From: Camellia lanceoleosa
Taxonomy: Eukaryota > Streptophyta > Magnoliopsida > Ericales > Theaceae
Reading direction: 5' to 3'
Assembly (NCBI GenBank): GCA_025200525.1
Contig: CM045758.1
Span: forward strand, 168,294,261-168,358,260
DNA length: 64,000 bases
The notes beneath the pieces are model-generated. The model did no database searches, was not told the DNA's origin, and saw only the letters and a list, made by a program, of their open reading frames with translations. A program made the position numbers and the translations under genes. The stretch's first letter is position 1, and each line of letters opens with the position of its first letter. This document shows, in pieces, positions 21,312 to 34,570 of the stretch.

Positions 21312-23753
21312 CTATACACTCCACATCACACCCGCTAATGCCCTAACCTGCCCCCAGTCCCACAACCCCGACCGTGGACCTCCCTCCTCGGTCTCCTGCG
21401 GTAGACTCTCTGAATATCTGGCTCCCCCAATCGGAAATGCGTATCCTGTGGAGCCTGTGACTGTGACCCCCCCTCTACTGCATGTCTTGATCTGTCTGCA
21501 TGGCGAAGATCGGATATTCTTGTGGTGTGAAACTCCAGCATCTGGTGCAACTGTATCACGATCTGCAGCTGGAGCTCGACCTCTGCCTCTGCCCGCACCA
21601 CGACCTCTGCCGCGACGTCCGCCACGACCAAAACCTCGACCTCTCCCGCGCCCTCTGGGAGGGGGCTCAATATGGCCCTCAGCATCAACGTGGGAGATGC
21701 CAGTGAGAACTGCATCATGTGTACTCATGGTCGCGGTGGAACTGTCTGGTGGTCGTAACTGGGTGGGTGGGGTAAGAACGTCATGCATGTATGGGGGCGG
21801 TGTCCAATCAGGGTCAGGCATATAAGGTATGCCAGTATGCTGCGTATGAAGTACGTCGAGGGAATCTGCAGATATCAATGGGGTAGTATGTGGTGGGGTG
21901 ACTGATGTCGAAGGAGCTGATGTGGCAGGCGCTGAAGTGGAAGGCGCTGACGTGGACGGCGCTGATGTGTCTGGATCAGCTGCTGAAGTGTGTACACCGT
22001 AGTGGCCGAAATGCAAACGATCTCCCCGATGGGCAAGCTGGAATGCCTGGTACAATAACTCCCGGATCTCTGCAACGGCCTCCAAGGCATGCTGTCCGTC
22101 ACGTCTCAAATGGGCGTCCTCAGCCAAGTGAAACACCCTCCCAGCTCCAGCCACCTGAACAGACATGCAGACGTATTATTAGGCTACAGTTGACTGAAAG
22201 TAAAGCAAGTATGATTTTAATAATTATCTGACACATAATATGATACTCACCAATGCCTCAAGATAAGGGCCAACTCACGATATCGGACTCAGACACGTGG
22301 CTCGGATTCCCGACTAGTAGGTGTGTATGTCGCCGATACCACAACATGTAAGGGTCGGAAGAGGGGAGCACCTCATCGCTGTAGTCAGCCTGTACAATAC
22401 TGTCCCGGCGGCCATCCCACAACTGTATATATGGCATATAAAACAGATGCCAGCTCGGCCACGCCTATCAGTGACGTGCAACTGCCACTCAGTGTCGAAC
22501 CGATCCGGCACGGACTGCACCACAAACCGGAGGAGGACACGATGGGGAGATGCCACTCAACCACGTCAAAACAAATAAGTGGCACTCTCGCCATCCATAT
22601 CTCTGACCCGATCGGCGATGGTCGGGGGCGTGTCGAGGACCCCAAAGATAAGGCCGGATAAACTACAATGACGACAAATAAATTAAATTTTGCTCGTGAA
22701 CTCAAAACATATACAATGAAGAAGACAACTAAAACGCAATCAAAAAATTTCATACCTCTCCCTCAATCATCCGGTCCAGCTGGTCTCTATAAACTACCAC
22801 TACGTGGGTCGAGACGACCTCGTGGCCCATGTCAACCCTCCACCGGCTACCTCGCGGTCCGGTGGGCATCTGCATGTCCCCCTCACCCATAGGAAGCTCA
22901 CCAGGACCAACCTGTTGCCGCCTAGACGGGGCAATGCGAATCAATCTCTCCCATGCCCAAATCTGCAATAGTTTGAACACAATTACAATACTGATATATG
23001 ACATACAATATGAATTGACATGTAATAAAATTGTTACTAACCTGTAGCAACACAAGTGGTCCTCCAATCTCCCTCGTACCCACCTGCGCTGCTCGACATA
23101 GCATCCTATACAACCATGCCAGAGCCGCGCTACCCCAGCTGTACTGCCCAATCTCCTCAATGTCTCTCAGCAATGGCAAGTACATCAGCTTGACCAGGTT
23201 CTGTGACTTATCAGGGAGAAGTACCCCCCCAATAAGCCACAGAATATATGCTCGGGTATGTTGCTGTACCAACTCATCTGGAGCATGATTTGGAAGATGA
23301 GCAAAGTGCTCCGCCAACCACCTGACCCTCACTCTACCTGCCTGTAAATCTGCTGGTGTGGGTGCTACTCCCAATAGCTCAGCACATAGGGCTATCCATT
23401 GCTCCGTCGCGAAAGATGGGTCAACTCCAGTAACTGCTCGGCCATCAATCCGAAGACCATATAGAGACGGAATCGTCTGCAACGTGGCGGTGGCCTCGTC
23501 GGGAAATGGAATGTATGAGTCTCAGGCGCCACCTCTCGGCGAGAGCGATGATGAGTCGTGGTCGGTCGAATGTGCCCGATCGATACACACCATAGAATCC
23601 GCGTAATAGATCTTGCAAGACTCTATGGTCCAACGGATGGTCCCACAATCCACCATCGCGACGGCATGTCAACACTTGTCGTGCCTCATCACGCACAAAA
23701 AGAATTATCGGTTTAAATACTAACATTATCCCGAAATATACAACAAAATGCAA
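21312..23753 (-). pseudogene. Plant mobile domain (PMD) protein, MAIN-like, transposon type
   Basis: Four exons can be read on the minus strand. Exon 1 (23753-23042) contains GLWDHPLDHRVLQDLLRGFY, FDRPRLIIALAERWR, LYGLRIDGRAVTGVD and the PMD signature YILWLIGGVLLPDKSQN, SWGSAALAWLYR. Exon 2 (22962-22756) begins IWAWERLIRIAPSRR. Exon 3 (from 22662) has RVPLICFDVVEWHLP. Exon 4 (from about 22154) has a TSAPSTSAP repeat, an Arg-Gly box (GRGRGRGFGRGGRRGRGRG) and ends at 21312. Introns follow GT-AG (for example 22963-23041). Two small indels near 23490-23530 break exon 1. PMD proteins occur as host silencing factors (MAIN, MAIL1) and as passengers of transposons. The neighbouring MULE and the RG-rich tail fit the latter. 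Confidence 0.75.
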
Positions 23754-24609
23754 TGTATTTTAATTGTAGGCGTAAAGTCCAACAAAGCGTTATTGCATCT
23801 TGGACGATCCCACATCTTGTCGGCCGATGTACTGCTGAGCAGTGGAACCTCCTCAGGTACATGTGCCATGAAGCCTGTACAACTGAAATATTAGATCATC
23901 CATATCAAAATCTCATTTAATCATAATATAATAACGAGAAAAGCGTAATTATTGATTTTGTAGTTAACGATGTAAAATACAATGAAGTAAATGTTATGGG
24001 TTAGAAAAGATAAATTTATGTGCCACTTACACGAAGGCAATTCGAAATTAATGATTACATTTATGGCATATTTGACAAAACTTAAATATTGATTTTGTAA
24101 TGCTACAAGTTTGAATAAATTATAAATTTTGCAAAATACATATAAAATTTTGTAATTGTGAACAATGACTATGACATTCCAATTTATAAAATTTTAATTT
24201 ATAATAGGTTAATTTTTATAATAGGTTAATTTTTTGAATAGGTTAATTTTTTTAAATTCCAATTTTGTAATTTTTTTAATTTATATAGCATTCGATATTA
24301 AATATATTCAAAAATATGAAATTTTGAAATGATAGAAGAACTACGTGATTAAGTATAGAAGCTTGTAAAACAAATTATGAATCAAGTAGCGGTGAAAAAC
24401 TAGTACACATTTCCATTAAATTATACAAGTTTGCATAAATTATACACATTTGTAATTTTGCATTACACATTTTTCAATCAAGTACACATTTTGTAATACA
24501 CATTCAAAATAGATAGGTAAAGAAAGAATTGAAAAAAACATAATTAAATGATCTATTACAAATGAAGAATTTCAAAATGATATATTACAACATGTAAGTA
24601 TTACAGTCT
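23754..24609. other. Spacer between PMD and MULE genes
   Basis: Between the MULE stop and the PMD exon 1. At 23770-23870 a short minus reading (MAHVPEEVPLLSS) could be the true N-terminus of the PMD protein. The rest is AT-rich with short TAGGTTAATTTTT repeats near 24205-24250. Confidence 0.4.
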
Positions 24610-27461
24610 TCATCGACCAAGTCGCGCCGGACATGTTCGCCTGTCATGACCTGTTTGGTGGCACTCACTGCAACGAGCTGTCAAACGCCTGTCTGATATA
24701 TCCATCTCATTCAGAATACGAGCCATAGATGTACGACCCCGTTTTACTTCTCGCAGACGAAGGTCATTAGGCAATAAGGTCCACTGCGGATCATCCCAAT
24801 AATCTTAATGCGGTATTGGATTGAATTTAGTTTCCCAAACTCTCATGTATACAGGAAGCCTATATACTAGATCAACGTACTGGAATGGATTGTCACCGCA
24901 TTCAGACATTACAGCGAGCATATGGGAACATGGATAGTGTCTTATCTCATATTTTTCACAACTGCATGTGGGTTGATTTATCCGCATAACCTGTCTATTG
25001 CGACCTCGTCTACGGCGAAAAGATGTTTGCACCTCAAATACACGGCGGGGCCTATAAGACAATATTGATACAAACTAATGAAGTTCATGTTTTTAGGTGT
25101 AATTAACTTGACAACATAATAATAATAATTTGTTCACATTACAAACTAACCTGTCATACGATATCAACGTGAAACTATTTCCCCTTGCGATACCCTCCTC
25201 CATAGTTCTTTGCATCTCTCTAGGGTATTGGAACTCATTGCGTACATCAGTTTCAGCTTGGGCTCCCATCTCGTCAAAATATTTGACGAGTCGTCGAAAT
25301 GTAAATTCAACCATAGCTGAAATAGATAAGTTCCTTGCACCTTTCAAGACACTATTGAAGCACTCTGCATCATTACTGGTCAATACCTCCCAGCGATATC
25401 CACCGTCATATGTAAGGGCCTAATCCTCAGGATTTATCTTGCGGACCCAAATGATGGCTTCTTGGTTAATAGCCTGTATCTGATCTAAGTAACCATTACA
25501 CTTTCGTCGTTGATCAGCACTCCTTGCTTTCCACAGAAGTTGTTTGAGCTCCTTATTTCTGAACTGTGTGTTAAAGTTACTGCAAACATGTCGAAGGCAG
25601 TGCCGATGATATCCAGCAAATTGGAGCGAAGGATTCAGCCAATGCCGCCTCACAGCAGCTAAAATACTCTCAGCTCGATCAGATATCAAAGTCACTCCCT
25701 GTCGGTCCATGACAATATGTTCCTTGATATTTTGAATGAAGAACGACCAAGACTCCAAACTCTCCCTGTCGACAACAGCGAATGCAAGCGGTAATATTTT
25801 GCTATTGGCAGTGACAATCGTTGCTACCAGTAACACACCAGTGTATTTACCGTATAAGAATGTACCATCTATAGTTATCACAGGCCTACAATATCTAAAG
25901 CCATCGATGACGGGTTTGAAAGACTAGAAAACAAAGTGGAAGACGGGCATAATGGTTGTATGCCCGGTTTATCTGTGCTTCCATGTCACGATGGTGCCAG
26001 GATTAGATGTCTGTAATGCATGCATAAATTTAGGCAACTGTGTATATGATTCATCCCAATCACCGAATACTATTTTAATTGCCTTTGCCCTTGCATGCCA
26101 CGCCTTCTTGTATGATATACTATAGTTCATGGTCTTTTTTATATCTTCGATGACATTCTTAATTGGCATATCAGGTTCATTCTGCATACAACAATTAAAT
26201 ATGAGTTGGATTATCTGGATGTGAACACTATAAACAAACAAATATGTATATATATGTAAACATTTATTTTTTATACTAACCGCAACTTGTCCCAAAATAT
26301 GAGAAGCAATGTAACTGGAGCTAATATTAGTGTGGTCCCTGTTCATTCATGGGTATAAACAATGGTGAGGACCCCTGTACTGCTTAATTTCAAAAAGACC
26401 ATGTTTCCTACTAAGAGATGCACGCAACCACCAACTGCAGTCGTGCTTGCAAGCAGACACCCATAGGTCTCGCTTAGAGGTTACGACCTTATACTCTCGA
26501 TTATTTGTTGCATGGTACAATTTCACAGCATGTAGAAGTTGCTTCTTATCAACAAAAACCATTCCTCTGTCCAACTCTGGATTTTCAGCGCTCCAGATCC
26601 GGTTACGGGGAACGACATCACGGGTACTAATGTCAAAATCACCACCCATGTGAATGTTGTCATAGAAAGGGATTTCAACTCTAGGTGGAATGGGGGCATT
26701 TTCAAGGTCAACAGGAGCCTGGGCATCATATTCTTCATCATCATCATCATCTGATCCGCCTAATACATTTTCTTCATCACACATTTCATTGTCATCATCG
26801 TTTAGGGCGATATCAGGACCGTACATGTCACTGTCAGCAAACTGCACCTCGTTTACTGTTTCAGCTATATTACCAGCAACTTCAACCGAAGTGGTATGAT
26901 GGCTGCATGTGGGCACATCTTGTGTGTTATTGTCAAATTCATAACCATATCCACCATATGAACTTGATTCTACACCATGGCCCTGAAATGACTGTTGTGT
27001 GTAGCCCAGTGGATAACATTGATCTGAGTCATAGGAGACTGAAACGCTGTCGTGTCAATCCCATGCGTCAGTAATGTAGTGAACGGGCGAGAATCCATCT
27101 GTGTCATGTTCGGGATATTCTGTACAATCTCTTTCTCAATGTAGACTTCCAAACAATTTGGCGCTTGAAAATTTGCACCGATACTTAATACGGTGTTCAA
27201 CGCCTCATCGTCATTGATCGGTAATATCTTGTATTTGCTGTGTTGTTGCCACTGGCGATAAGGATATCTACATTTGAAGGTTAATCGAACACTTTCCCCG
27301 TAACTTGCCACCTTTGACGTAAACATCTCCTCTAAATTGCTAAGCGTGGTGCCAATTTGCACCGCATATATCCCTTTCGGCTCAGCATCATATGATACGC
27401 CTTCATCGGGATCCCGAATTATGTTTCCCCCCCAGTAGAAAATAATTGGAACAATATCCAT
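24610..27461 (-). pseudogene. Mutator-like (MULE) transposase, broken
   Basis: N-terminal domain from MDIVPIIFYWGGNII (27461-26970). After a frameshift near 27030 comes an acidic linker and the MuDR DNA-binding domain (ELDRGMVFVDKKQLLHAV...CSWWLRASL, 26347-26600). The MULE catalytic domain follows with first Asp in VITIDGTFLYGKYTG, second in LISDRAESILAAV and the CLRHVCSNF block, then NDAECFNSVLKGARN. A GT-AG intron near 26165-26280 and another after 25150 lead to a SWIM zinc finger (CSCEKYEIRHYPCSH) and a CCHC knuckle (CSECHQTGHDRRTC), stop at 24610. In-frame stops at 26347, 25969, 25924, 25420 and 24805 make it inactive. The PMD gene follows on the same strand. Confidence 0.9.
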
Positions 27462-28953
27462 ATACTTGCTTCAATTAAGACAAAAAATATTAAAATAGCA
27501 ACAATATACTTATATCTCCTTGTACTTGTAAAATAATTATATGAAATTCTACTCATTCAATTACAATTACTTGTGGCCTTAAAAACTTTATTTAAGTAAT
27601 CATCAATTATAATCCAACAATCATTATTGATTTTTTAATTAAGATATGAGTTAAAATAATGATAATGCTTTAGATTTTTTAGCTTTTTAAGAAAAACATC
27701 TTACAACACATACAAAATTAACATCATGCTCTTCTGTTATGCTTTTTACATTACTTATTATGATTAAGATCATGCTCTTCTGCACATTAAATGTAATTCC
27801 GCTAAGTTTTAGGTCTAAAAACCCTAAAAATCTTTTATTAATTTTGGTTTATTTTTGTATAAATTATAAAAAAATGATTATAAATTATAAAGTAACAACA
27901 TTTGTAATCATTAAATAAATATAATTGATGTAAATTGATTTAGGTGATTGATAAATTATAAATCTAAGTAATTTACATAAACTTATAAGTGTAAGTTGTT
28001 AATCTTGTTACTTTGAGTGTAGGTAAAGTTATGAGTGTAGGATGACTCATTTGAATAAACATAAATCAAAATATGTTATGAGTGTAGGATGACTTAAAAA
28101 GTTATGAGTGTAGGATGACTTAAAAAGTTATAACTTAATTGAATAAACATAATCCAGGCGCATAAAGAATAAGTCAATTGGATAATTCAAGTGGATAAAA
28201 ATTATCGAGAATGACTCATTTTATAAATCAAAAATTTTTATTTTTTCATTTTTTCAATTTTTTATTTTTTATCGAGAATGACTCATTTCATTCATTTTTT
28301 ATTTTTTCATTTTATAAATCAAAAATTTTCATTTGAGTGTAGGATGACTCAAAAAATTTCAAAAATTATCGAGAATGACTCATTTTTTCAAACATAATTC
28401 GTAAATAATTTTTTTGTTTTTTTTTATATCAAATGTTTTCATAATAGCATTTTCCATGACGACTTGGAAGGCCTCTTTTCGCAAAGAGGTAAAAAGTACT
28501 TTTTTGACTTCTAATGTTTATATTCGACCTCTAATGTTTATATCAATTTTTTTGTGAATCACTTTTAAAAAGTCATTTATTTATATCAAATTTATAAAAG
28601 GGAATGTCATGAAATTTAAGGAGGAAAAACTCGAAAATGAAATTCAATCGTAAATGGGGCATGAAATTCAAGTAAACTATAATTTTACTTAGTCAAACCA
28701 ATTTTACTTATCGTAGGGGCATGTGGCATCAATTTTACAAACCGATTAGATTTGAATTCATTTTTTTTTTTTGGGTCAACATTCTAAGTAGTTAGATTTT
28801 TAATTTGTTAATAAAATTTTAGTGTACTACTTAAAGGGTCACCCATAGAAAATATTAACAATCACAATCACTCTTTAAAAAAGTTTAGTAAGAAAACGAA
28901 ATATCTGACTTTTCTATTTTGCCATATCCCTATCTCCAAAATATATATCTATA
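27462..28953. other. AT-rich flank with short repeats
   Basis: Upstream of the MULE gene, no gene found. At 28010-28390 the phrases GAGTGTAGGATGACT (five times) and ATCGAGAATGACTCATTT (three times) recur at irregular spacing. This may be a subterminal region of the MULE, but no terminal inverted repeat matching 12.5 kb was found. Confidence 0.45.
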
Positions 28954-30669
28954 TCTATACTATATATATAACCAAATGTAGTTGTTAAATCAAAAGGCTC
29001 CAAAACTTGAATCCTAAATTCTCATAATTTTAAAGAAAAAAAAATATTATGTGGCACTTCCCTTCACCTCCTTTTCCACTCTTCAAGCATTCTCACTCCT
29101 TCTCTTTATATAAAATATAAAATTAAAAAATAATAAAATATTCATCTATATCCATCACCAATAATAATATTTATCTCAAAATAATAAAATATTCATCAAT
29201 ATCCATTACCCACAATAATATCTATCTCATTCTCAATCTCAATTTATAAAAAAAGAAAAGAAAAAAAGAAACCAAGAACTTCTATAACTTTCACACACAC
29301 TTTTCTCTATTCAGTTTATTCCAGTCATCTTTTATTTGCTCATAATAACTCATCTTCTCCATTGTTATATTTTTCAAGTTTGATTATCTGCAAAAATCAT
29401 TACAAGGTCAGTGTAATATTATTTTTTACTTTATATGCATTTTTTCAGTGTTTGTTACTTTGAGTGTATATATATATATTTTTTTCATTATTTTTCAGTT
29501 CATCTATCTTTTCATCTTTTTTATTATTACATTTTGCATGATTTGAGCTTGCTTACTTTAAAATTTTTAATTTGCTTTTGTTTTTCAATTTAATTAGATT
29601 CGAAACTCATCAAATCTTGAATTTAATTTATTTTATTTTATCTCATGTCTATCACACCATCACACTTATTAATGGCTTCGTGTAAATTCTCGAATTCAAG
29701 AAGATTAGCTCTGCATAAAGTTAATCTCACATTTGCTCTTTCAAAGCTCTCTCAAATGAGAGTTCTTCGGATTATCTACAACCAATATACACCCACTTAA
29801 CAATACAATCACACACAATAGCTTCAAAACCTTAAACACAATTTCTCAATTTTAAAATTTAATTTTTTTAAAAAATATATATATATTTGGCTTAAAGTGA
29901 TTGGCACATCTAACAATATTTAATTTTGAAATTTTAAAATCTTTAAATTTTATCTAAACATGTCTAATTTAAAATTTTGATTTTTTTTTTAACAATATTA
30001 GAAAGAAAAAAAGTGGCTCGAATCTATTAGTGTATTATCTAAATTTTGAATTATTACACATAGCATAATATTACTGGATTTAACATTTAAATTTTAAAAT
30101 TAACCAAAATATCTAACTACATGATTTGAGAAATTTCAATACTTTATTCTGAATTTTCCAAATTTTTTATTTTTATTTTTACAACACTTAAGTTGCTAGG
30201 TGTTAATTTTTTATTAACTATCCATGATTTTATCCTAAATTATTGGTTAATGATTAACCACTATTAAATTCTTTTTGTAAGCTATAATGATAACAATTCA
30301 CTACCATCAATTTCAAAATTTTCTATCAATGTATTTAAAAAAAAAAAAATCATTATCAAGCATGCAATTTAAAAATTAAATATATTTTATTCTATTACAA
30401 CTTTATTAAAAGTGTAAATTTATTTTGCTACTATTCAAGAAAATATATATGTCTTTATTTTGATATAACAAAAATTAAATTATCTTCTATTCATACATAA
30501 TCTCTCATAAATATCTTATCTTTTTAAAAATATTGATTATCAGCAACCGAATTTCCACATTTCTCTCTTTTTTTTATTAATTTTTTATTTTTTTAGGATG
30601 TTTATTTTATTTTTATCTTTTTTCAAATTAGATTTGATATATATCTTTTTACCTATATATCTATATCTA
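28954..30669 (+). mobile_element. Helitron-like repeat X, copy 1
   Basis: It begins TCTATACTATATATATAACC, the TC start used by plant Helitrons, and runs to the start of copy 2. It carries the ACTTCCCTTCACCTCC, CTTCAAGCATTCTCACTCC and TTGATTATCAGCAACCGAATT blocks shared with copies 2 and 3, plus a reductase exon fragment in antisense. No hairpin and CTAG end was found before the next copy, so its 3' end is either missing or lies beyond later insertions. Confidence 0.6.
29645..29775 (-). pseudogene. Captured cinnamoyl-CoA reductase exon fragment, copy 1
   Basis: On the minus strand TTGGTTGTAG (an acceptor) precedes a reading that starts NPKNSHLREL and, after a frameshift, continues through CRANLLEFE to a homologue of HEAINKCDGV. 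This matches the second coding block of plant cinnamoyl-CoA reductase, which begins at a splice junction after the NADP-binding strand. It is only ~43 codons and cannot encode an enzyme. Copies at 42716 and 47491 are better conserved. Confidence 0.65.
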
Positions 30670-30949
30670 TCTATACTATCTATATAACCAAATGTAGTTG
30701 TTAAGTCAAAAAGCTCCAAAATTTGAATCCTAAATTCTCATAATTTTAAAGAAAAAAAATATTAAGTAACATATAGTGATCCCGGGTTTACCCCTTATTG
30801 TGCAGTGATCCGGACATGTGTCCGTGGATGTTAATATTTGAGTATTGTCTTGTTTACATCCTTTTCTACATTGTATTTGAGTTATAGGATGTGTTGGGCA
30901 GGTTTGTTTCAGGTTGGTTGTGTTTGGGAGCCAAGGGTTGCTGCCCAGA

Positions 30950-31320
30950 ATTTTTGCCCTTCGCTCGAGCGAGGAGTTGGTCGCTCGAGCGAGCGTTGAG
31001 TTTTGTGTCGGGGTCGAGCGAGTGGCTTCGCCGGCGAGCGATTGCGTCTGGCACTGGACCTGAACACCATGATTTTTGGCTCGAGCGAGCTTTTCTTCGC
31101 TCGAGCGATCTGGTTCGGTCTTCGCTCGAGCGGGCAGTTTGTCGCTCGAGCGTGCGTCTAGTTGCAGACCTGAAGGGTCGAGCTCCTGGCTCGAGCGAGC
31201 TTTTCTTCGCTCGAGCGAGCTTCTGGGTTGTTGGCTCGAGCGAGACCTTCTTGGCTCGAGCTAGGGTTTTTTGTGTCTGGTCGCTCGAGCGACCAAGTCT
31301 TCGCTCGAGCGAGCCTATTT
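30950..31320. repeat. Palindromic CGCTCGAGCGAG array inside the LTR
   Basis: About 13 occurrences of a palindrome centred on CTCGAG, spaced roughly 20-40 bp, with short unique spacers. The 153-aa ORF here is just this array translated. The matching region of the other family LTRs (about 32330-32660, 39675-40020, 50230-50590) keeps some copies but has others changed to CGCCGGCG, GCTTCAGCG or GCTCGGCGA forms. Confidence 0.85.
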
Positions 31321-32142
31321 ATATCAGTTCGCAGCAGCGAGTTTTAAGTTAGATTTTTTATAACTTTTCATCCAAATCTTCAAAATCTGAGAGCCTTTCT
31401 CTCTAACTTTACACTCTCTCTAAGGTTTGATCTATCTAGGATCATTTCCTTCCCTTCTTGTTTTGTTAAAAAGGTAGAGGTTGTCGAGGGCTTCGACTTA
31501 ATCTGAAAAAGTCGGTGTTTGGAGCATTTTGATTCTTGGGTTTTCATCTCCTTTTGGGCTTAAACTTTGAGGTAGGGATATCCTACTCCTCTTTATGGAT
31601 CCTGTCTTTGAATTTTGGCATTTTGATGTGTTGAGGATAGTTGTGTAATTTCGAGAAAGTTTAGGGGCTTTTATGTAATTTCATAAAAGTTTGGGGTTTT
31701 GTTTTAAATAAACCAATATGTATGTTTAGTACATAGAAATGAGATTAATGTGGAATCATAGATGAAAATGGAACCTTTAGGGTTGAATGTTAATTAGGGA
31801 AAATGTTATAATTATATTGTTTAATTAATTGGGATAATTAATTGTGGAATTGAGATGTTGATTACATATCCATTGTGCATTTATTTTCTGTTTAGAAATA
31901 TCTGCTTTGGGCTATCGGTGGAGGATAGTCTTGATTGTTGTAGACACTGCATGATGATTAGGCAAACTAAAACCAATCATTGAACTGTGTCATTGAGTAT
32001 GACAGTTGAAGAATACATTAACTTTATGTATTGATTTGTGATGTATATAATTATTGTTTATATGCATTGTGTTGTGTTGGGGAAGATAGGGGATGTACTC
32101 CACGGTTTAGGGGAAGATAGGGGATGTACCTCTAAACCGGAT

Positions 32143-34162
32143 TATAGCGATCCGGGTTTACCCCTTGTTGTACAGTGATCCGGACATGTGTCCGTGGATG
32201 TTGGTAGTGGATTGTTGTCCTGTTTACGTCCTTTCATATATTGTATTTGAGTTATAGGATGTGTTGGGCAGGTTTGTTTCAGGTTGGTTGTGTTTGGGAG
32301 CCAAGGGTTCTTGCCGAAATTTTTGTCCTTCGCCGGCGAAGTTGGTCGCCGGCGAGAGTTGAGTTTTATGCGGTGGGTCGAGCAGGCGGCCGCTTCGGCG
32401 GCGGCTGCGTCTGGGTGGACTGAACACCATGATTTTCGCTCGAAGCGAGTGTTCTTCGCTTCAGCGATCTGGTTGATCTTCGCTCGGCGGCGGTTCGTCG
32501 CTTCAGCGTCGTCTAGTTCTGGCGAAGAATCGAGCTCTGGCTCGGCGAGCTTTCTTCGCTCGGCGAGCTTCTAGGATGTTGGCTCGAGCGAGACCTTCTT
32601 GGCTCGAGCTACGGTTTTTCACGTGCAGTCGCTCGGCGACCAAGTCTTCGCTCGAGCGAGCCTATTTATATCAGTTCGCAGCAGCGATCTAAACTTCACT
32701 TTTTCAAAAGTTTTATATCTTCAAACCCTAAATTTGAGAGCCTCTCTCTCTAGACTTGCCTTCTCTCGAAGAAATCATCTCCCTAGAGTGTGAATCTACC
32801 CTAAGTGTTTTGTTAAAAAGATAGAGGGTGACTTGGGCTTCGATCTAATCTGAAAATATTTGGCTTTGGAGCAAGTTGGGTGTTGGGTCTTCATCTCCTT
32901 TTGAGCTCAAACTTTGAGGTAGGGATATCCTACTCCTCTTTATGGATTCTGTCTTTGAATTTTGACATTTTGATGTGTTGGGGTTAGTTGTGTAATTTTG
33001 GGAAAGTTTGGGGGCTTTTGTGCAATTTTATAAAAGTTTGGGGATTTGTTTTAAATAAACCTATATGCACGGTTGGTACATAGAAGTGAGATTAATGTGG
33101 AATCATTGATGAAAATGGAACCTTAGGGGTTGAATGTTAATTATGGAAAATGCTATAATTACATTGTTTAATTAATTGGGATAATTAATTGTGGAATTGG
33201 GATGTTGATTATATATCCATTGCGCATTTATTTTCTGTTTAGAAATATCTGCTTTGGGCTATCGGTGGAGGATAGTCTTGATTGTTGTAGACAATGCATG
33301 ATGATTAGGTAAATTGAAACCAATCATTGAAATGTGTCATTGAGTATGACAGTTGAAGAATACATTAACATTATATATTGATTTGTGATGTGTATAATTG
33401 TTGTTTATATGCATTGTGTTGTGTTGGAGAAGATAGGGGATGTACTCCGCGGTTTAGGGGAAGATAGGGGATGTACCTCTAAACCGGATGTTGTCTGGGA
33501 GAAGATAGGAGATGGACTCCGTAGATAGAGCTCGTATGCTTGTCTTGGGAATGTGATATAGCTAGTATGCATATCTGTGGAAGTAATGAAGTTGTAAGTG
33601 GTTAATATGAGTTATTGTCTCATATGAGTTGTGTGGCCAGGTTCTGAGCCATGAGTTATAAATTGAGAATTTAATGAAAATGGAGAGTGAATTGAATATA
33701 GACATGAAAGTCTTGGAATTGAAATGTGTTATGAAGGAATGTAAAAGTGTTTACCATCTATCAACTGTTAATCTTTTAGTCATTATTCATAACTGGTTTA
33801 GTATATTTCTACTGGGCTGTGGCTCACCCTATATGGGAACATCATTTTCAGGTACAGGCAGCATGCCACCTCCAAGGACTTAGCTTGGGAGGCTAGTGGC
33901 GGATGGACTTTTTGACTTCTATTTACTTTTGATGTGTTACATGTAACCTCAAGCCAAGGGCTTTACGTGTATTGAGCTAGAGCTCTCTTGATTGTAACCA
34001 AGTGTTAACTTGGAAAGTTGTAAGCCTTTAAGGCATCTACTTTTATTGTTTACATGTAATACTTTTATGTAACGATTCGATTAAATAGAAGAAGGTGGAC
34101 TTTTATTATGTTGATGCATGTTCGATTGATGGGTTTATTGTCATTATTTTGAGGGCGTTTCA
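32143..34162 (+). repeat. 5' LTR of the chromovirus
   Basis: 2020 bp, collinear with 39491-41506. It contains the palindromic block (32330-32660) and three imperfect GAAGATAGGGGATGTAC repeats near 33430-33510. The right edge is fixed by the PBS three bases beyond. Confidence 0.9.
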
Positions 34163-34165
34163 ACT

Positions 34166-34177
34166 TGGTATCAGAGC
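34166..34177 (+). promoter_or_regulatory. Met-tRNA primer binding site
   Basis: TGGTATCAGAGC, the complement of the plant initiator-Met tRNA 3' end, lies three bases after the LTR end. This is the usual primer for chromoviruses. Confidence 0.9.
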
Positions 34178-34570
34178 GTACCGGGTTCGAATACTTTGGG
34201 TACGTGGGAAGTGATTAGGATCACAATGGGTTTGTCTCGCTTGATAGAGACTTAGTGTAGTGGCATATGCTATGTGTTTAAGTGATAACATGCTTATGTG
34301 ATTATTTGGGTATGGGATTTAATTTCTTGGATGTTGATTGGATCCTTGGGTTTCTGGGAGTCTTGTTGGAAAGGCACTTGATCAATGCCGCTTCTCACAG
34401 GAACTCTGGTAACGCCTCGGGACTATCATTATCAAGAAATGAAATTCGTAAGTGCTTATGTGTTTATGTGCTTACGTGGAGTGAATTATTGTGGTCCATG
34501 TTTTAGGACGCAAGTGTTTAGTTATGGCACGTTTATAAATGTGCTAACGTTCTGTGTTACCTTTATTAGG

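Noticed and set aside
21335..21825. Several ORFs on both strands over the RG-rich tail
   Set aside because: Shadows of the GC-rich C-terminal exon of the PMD gene.
12525..28900. One giant MULE spanning hairpin array, genes A-C, PMD and transposase
   Set aside because: No matching terminal inverted repeats or 9-bp duplication could be found at the two sides, so it stays a hypothesis.
30891..31352. 153-aa plus ORF rich in Arg, Ser, Leu
   Set aside because: It reads through the CTCGAG palindrome array inside an LTR.
34166..34177. Initiator-Met tRNA-like match
   Set aside because: Only 12 nt, immediately after an LTR: a primer binding site, not a tRNA gene.
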